Assembly (NCBI RefSeq): GCF_001053185.1
Contig: NZ_CSTD01000001.1
Span: 1,234,333-1,298,332, forward strand
Length of the DNA stretch: 64,000 nt
From: Mycobacterium bohemicum DSM 44277
Lineage (GTDB): Bacteria; Actinomycetota; Actinomycetes; Mycobacteriales; Mycobacteriaceae
Direction: 5' to 3'
The translations under genes and the position numbers were made by a program. Positions 62,119-64,000 of the stretch are shown in pieces. Each line of letters starts with the position of its first letter. Within the stretch, counting starts at the first letter, position 1. A model generated the notes under the pieces. The model was not told the origin of the DNA and ran no database searches. It saw nothing but the letters and a program-made list of their open reading frames with translations.

Positions 62119-63366
62119 ATGATTGCCGCCGATATCTGGCGCCGAGCGCAATTCAGGCGGCGCGCCACTGCGAAAAACCGCACAAAAGACGAGCTCCCCC
62201 GCGTGTTGGTCATCTCCCATAAATGGGAGATGGCCGGAGGCGCGGAATTCGGATTTCGTGACATGGTGCTGGCGCTGCGGAAAATGCGGCCAGACCTCGA
62301 TATGGTCGGCGTCTACCCGCGGCAGGGAAGCCTCGCGTCCGAGTGCGCCGGATACGGTATGCGCACCGAGATCAGCTGGGTGCCGTGGTGGGCTTACTAC
62401 GAACAATGGCGGGAAGGGGTCAGTTCGCGACTCACCGCGGCGGTGGTCGGCGCGCTGCTCGTACCACTTGCGGAAGCGATCGTCATCGCGCAACTCCTGC
62501 CCGGGATTGTGCGAGCGGTGCTGCTACTGATGCGACTGCGGCCAACGATGGTGCTGACCAACACGATGGGCATTCCGTCGCACGCCGTCGCTGCCAAACT
62601 CCTCGGAATCCCGCACTACTGGATGGTCTGCGAGTTCGGGAAGGACGACCACCAGCTTCGGTTTTTCCTGGGCTACCGCGGGACCGTCCGCGCGATTGGA
62701 CGGCTTTCGAAGACGGTGATCTGCAGTTCGCGAGCGGTTGAGAAGTCGCTACTCGAGGTGGATCCGACGATCAAGACGTGTGTGCTCTACCCCGCCATCG
62801 ACGCCGCACCCGCGACGGCGCCGCCGCGGCATCCGGGCGAGCCACTGCGAGCTGTGCTGGTCGGTCGCTACTCCCAATACAAGGGGCAACACCTTGCCGT
62901 CGAGGCTGTTGCCATTGCCCGAAAGGCCGGCGTCGACATCGAATTGACGTTGGTCGGTGCCGGGGACCAAGAACCGGTTCGCGAGCTTGCCCGACGCCTG
63001 GGCGTCGTGGACCTGGTGGACATTCACGGACCGACGGAAAACGTCGAACCCTATTGGACCGCCGCCCACGTCGGCCTCATGTGCAGCGAGTGCGAGGCCT
63101 TCGGACGGGTCACCGTGGAGGCGATGAGAGCGGGATTGCCGGTGTGCGGAACAAACGCCGGTGGCACTCCGGAGATCATCGATCCAGGCGTCAACGGGCT
63201 GCTGAGCCCTGTCGGGGACGCGAATGCGCTCGCAGCCAACCTGATGGCGCTCGAGTCGGACGAGGACCTGCGGCGTAGCCTCGCCGTGCACGCGGTGGAA
63301 ACCGCGCGGCGCTTCGAACGCACCCGTCACGACCATGAACTCGCCGCCATTCTCGACCTGTGTTGA
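62119..63366 (+). CDS. GT4-family glycosyltransferase
   Basis: 415 residues, GT-B fold. N-terminal acceptor domain with VISHKWEMAGGAEFG, a hydrophobic stretch near residues 110-140 that may dip into the membrane, and a C-terminal GT4 domain with VGRYSQYKGQ, LVGAGDQ and the EX7E motif ECEAFGRVTVE. Retaining enzymes of this family use NDP- or GDP-sugars. It starts 64 bp from the divergent Gfo/Idh gene. Likely adds a sugar to the surface glycolipid; donor not determinable. Confidence 0.87.
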   Translation: MIAADIWRRAQFRRRATAKNRTKDELPRVLVISHKWEMAGGAEFGFRDMVLALRKMRPDLDMVGVYPRQGSLASECAGYGMRTEISWVPWWAYYEQWREGVSSRLTAAVVGALLVPLAEAIVIAQLLPGIVRAVLLLMRLRPTMVLTNTMGIPSHAVAAKLLGIPHYWMVCEFGKDDHQLRFFLGYRGTVRAIGRLSKTVICSSRAVEKSLLEVDPTIKTCVLYPAIDAAPATAPPRHPGEPLRAVLVGRYSQYKGQHLAVEAVAIARKAGVDIELTLVGAGDQEPVRELARRLGVVDLVDIHGPTENVEPYWTAAHVGLMCSECEAFGRVTVEAMRAGLPVCGTNAGGTPEIIDPGVNGLLSPVGDANALAANLMALESDEDLRRSLAVHAVETARRFERTRHDHELAAILDLC

Positions 63367-63386
63367 AGCTCAGGCCCGCCCTGACA

Positions 63387-64000
63387 TCAACGACTCGGCG
63401 CCACGGCCGGCCCGCAGCGCCGCACGCGGGCGAAGCTTTCCAGGAGATCGGCGGCGGCTGCGGCGCTTTCGGCCGGTTTGGTCATCCGGGTGGCGATCTC
63501 GCGGGCGCGCGTGAGGTAGTGCGGCGCCAGGATGGTGCGAAGTTCCGAGACCAGCGATTTGCGGGTAACCGATGAAAAACGGCGCGCCGAGCCGACCTTG
63601 AGCCGTTTCAGTTGGGCGCCCCAGAAAATCTGATCGGGCAGCGTCCAGAGGATCAACGTCGGGACCCCGGCACGCAGGCCCGCGGCCAAAGTGCCCGCGC
63701 CACCGTGGTGAACGACCGCGCGGCAGGTGGGAAAGGTGGTCGCGTAGTTGACCGTGCTCACCACCTTGACGTGCTCGTAATCGGGGGCGGTGCTGAAGTC
63801 ACTCGACCCGGCGCAGACCAATGCGCGCTCGCCCACCTCCGCGCAGGCCGCGGCGATCATCGCGAGCGTGTCGGCCGGAGACGCGATGGGTATGGTGCCG
63901 AAGCCGAAGAAGATCGGCGGTGTGCCGGCGGCGATCCACGACGCGGCCTCCTCGTCAGCGTCCGTCGGCGACTCCATCGTCAGGGTGCCGACGAAGGGCC
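63387..64000 (-). CDS. GT1-family glycosyltransferase, copy 3 (5' part outside the window)
   Basis: About 204 C-terminal residues are visible, continuing past the window edge. FFGFGT, HHGGAGTLAAGLRAG and LWTLPDQIFWG match the donor domain of the GT1 paralogues at 31686 and 51471 and are closest to the latter. Converges with the GT4 gene across 20 bp. The frame stays open to 64000, so the start lies beyond. Confidence 0.88.
   Translation of the reverse strand, partial: PFVGTLTMESPTDADEEAASWIAAGTPPIFFGFGTIPIASPADTLAMIAAACAEVGERALVCAGSSDFSTAPDYEHVKVVSTVNYATTFPTCRAVVHHGGAGTLAAGLRAGVPTLILWTLPDQIFWGAQLKRLKVGSARRFSSVTRKSLVSELRTILAPHYLTRAREIATRMTKPAESAAAAADLLESFARVRRCGPAVAPSR

Noticed and set aside
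1..64000. CRISPR arrays, tRNA/rRNA genes, insertion sequences
   Set aside because: No short regularly spaced repeats, no tRNA- or rRNA-like sequence, and no transposase or terminal inverted repeats found; repeats present are NRPS domains, leaders and the two tandem duplications.

Overview
The window is high-GC DNA from a slow-growing nontuberculous Mycobacterium. A PE-family gene (a family confined to mycobacteria), mycobacterial-style FAAL/PKS/Pap chemistry, Rv1524-like GT1 glycosyltransferases and TANNNT leaderless promoters support this. Almost all of it is one cell-surface lipid locus: a non-ribosomal peptide assembly line, two type I polyketide synthases, and a large set of sugar and acyl tailoring genes. 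It looks like a glycopeptidolipid-type (glycosylated lipopeptide) locus, but its architecture differs from the classic mps1-mps2-gap locus.

Layout. 69-743: membrane methyltransferase of the isoprenylcysteine carboxyl methyltransferase type. 780-18198 (minus): an operon mbtH-like > NRPS A (C-A-T-E) > NRPS B (C-A-T, C-A-T, C-A-T-E, C-T). Together these have four adenylation domains, a terminal C-T module without an A domain, and no thioesterase or reductase. 18643-20174: a class I methyltransferase and a PE gene. 20427-34155 (minus): TylF-type methyltransferase > GT1 glycosyltransferase > bimodular PKS. 34566-44288 (plus): a single protein FAAL-ACP-KS-AT-DH-ER-KR-ACP fused to a PapA-like acyltransferase. 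44332-55191: a membrane protein, three OafA/SGNH acyltransferase paralogues (one broken by a 47-bp duplication), a probable dTDP-L-rhamnose 4-epimerase and a second GT1. 55276-57699 (minus): nucleotide-sugar dehydrogenase > UDP-glucuronate-decarboxylase-like enzyme. 57893-62054: two Gfo/Idh/MocA oxidoreductases flanking a GMC oxidoreductase broken by a 251-bp duplication. 62119-64000: a GT4 glycosyltransferase and the 3' part of a third GT1.

How it may work together (inference). The bimodular PKS, whose domains predict a 5-hydroxyacyl product, or another acyl source supplies the N-acyl chain. The starter C domain of NRPS A takes it up, and an acyl-tetrapeptide X1(D)-Thr-X3-D-alloThr is built with MbtH-like help. 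The terminal C-T module and/or the carboxyl-methyltransferase-like protein may be involved in release or capping. The GTs add sugars (6-deoxy-talose and a uronic acid/pentose are suggested by the enzymes present). TylF-type and class I methyltransferases methylate, and the OafA enzymes and the FAAL-PKS-Pap protein acylate the sugars, the latter probably with a methyl-branched chain.

The most unusual signals are regulatory and structural. Both PKS genes sit behind transplanted 5' ends of neighbouring genes: a 30-codon mbtH remnant and a 51-codon acyltransferase remnant. Each remnant carries its donor's promoter region and ends in a 4-nt stop/start overlap with the PKS start. The mbtH-type leaders share a KstR-like palindrome. 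Two tailoring genes are interrupted by out-of-frame tandem duplications whose collapse would restore full-length proteins; these may be phase switches or assembly artefacts.
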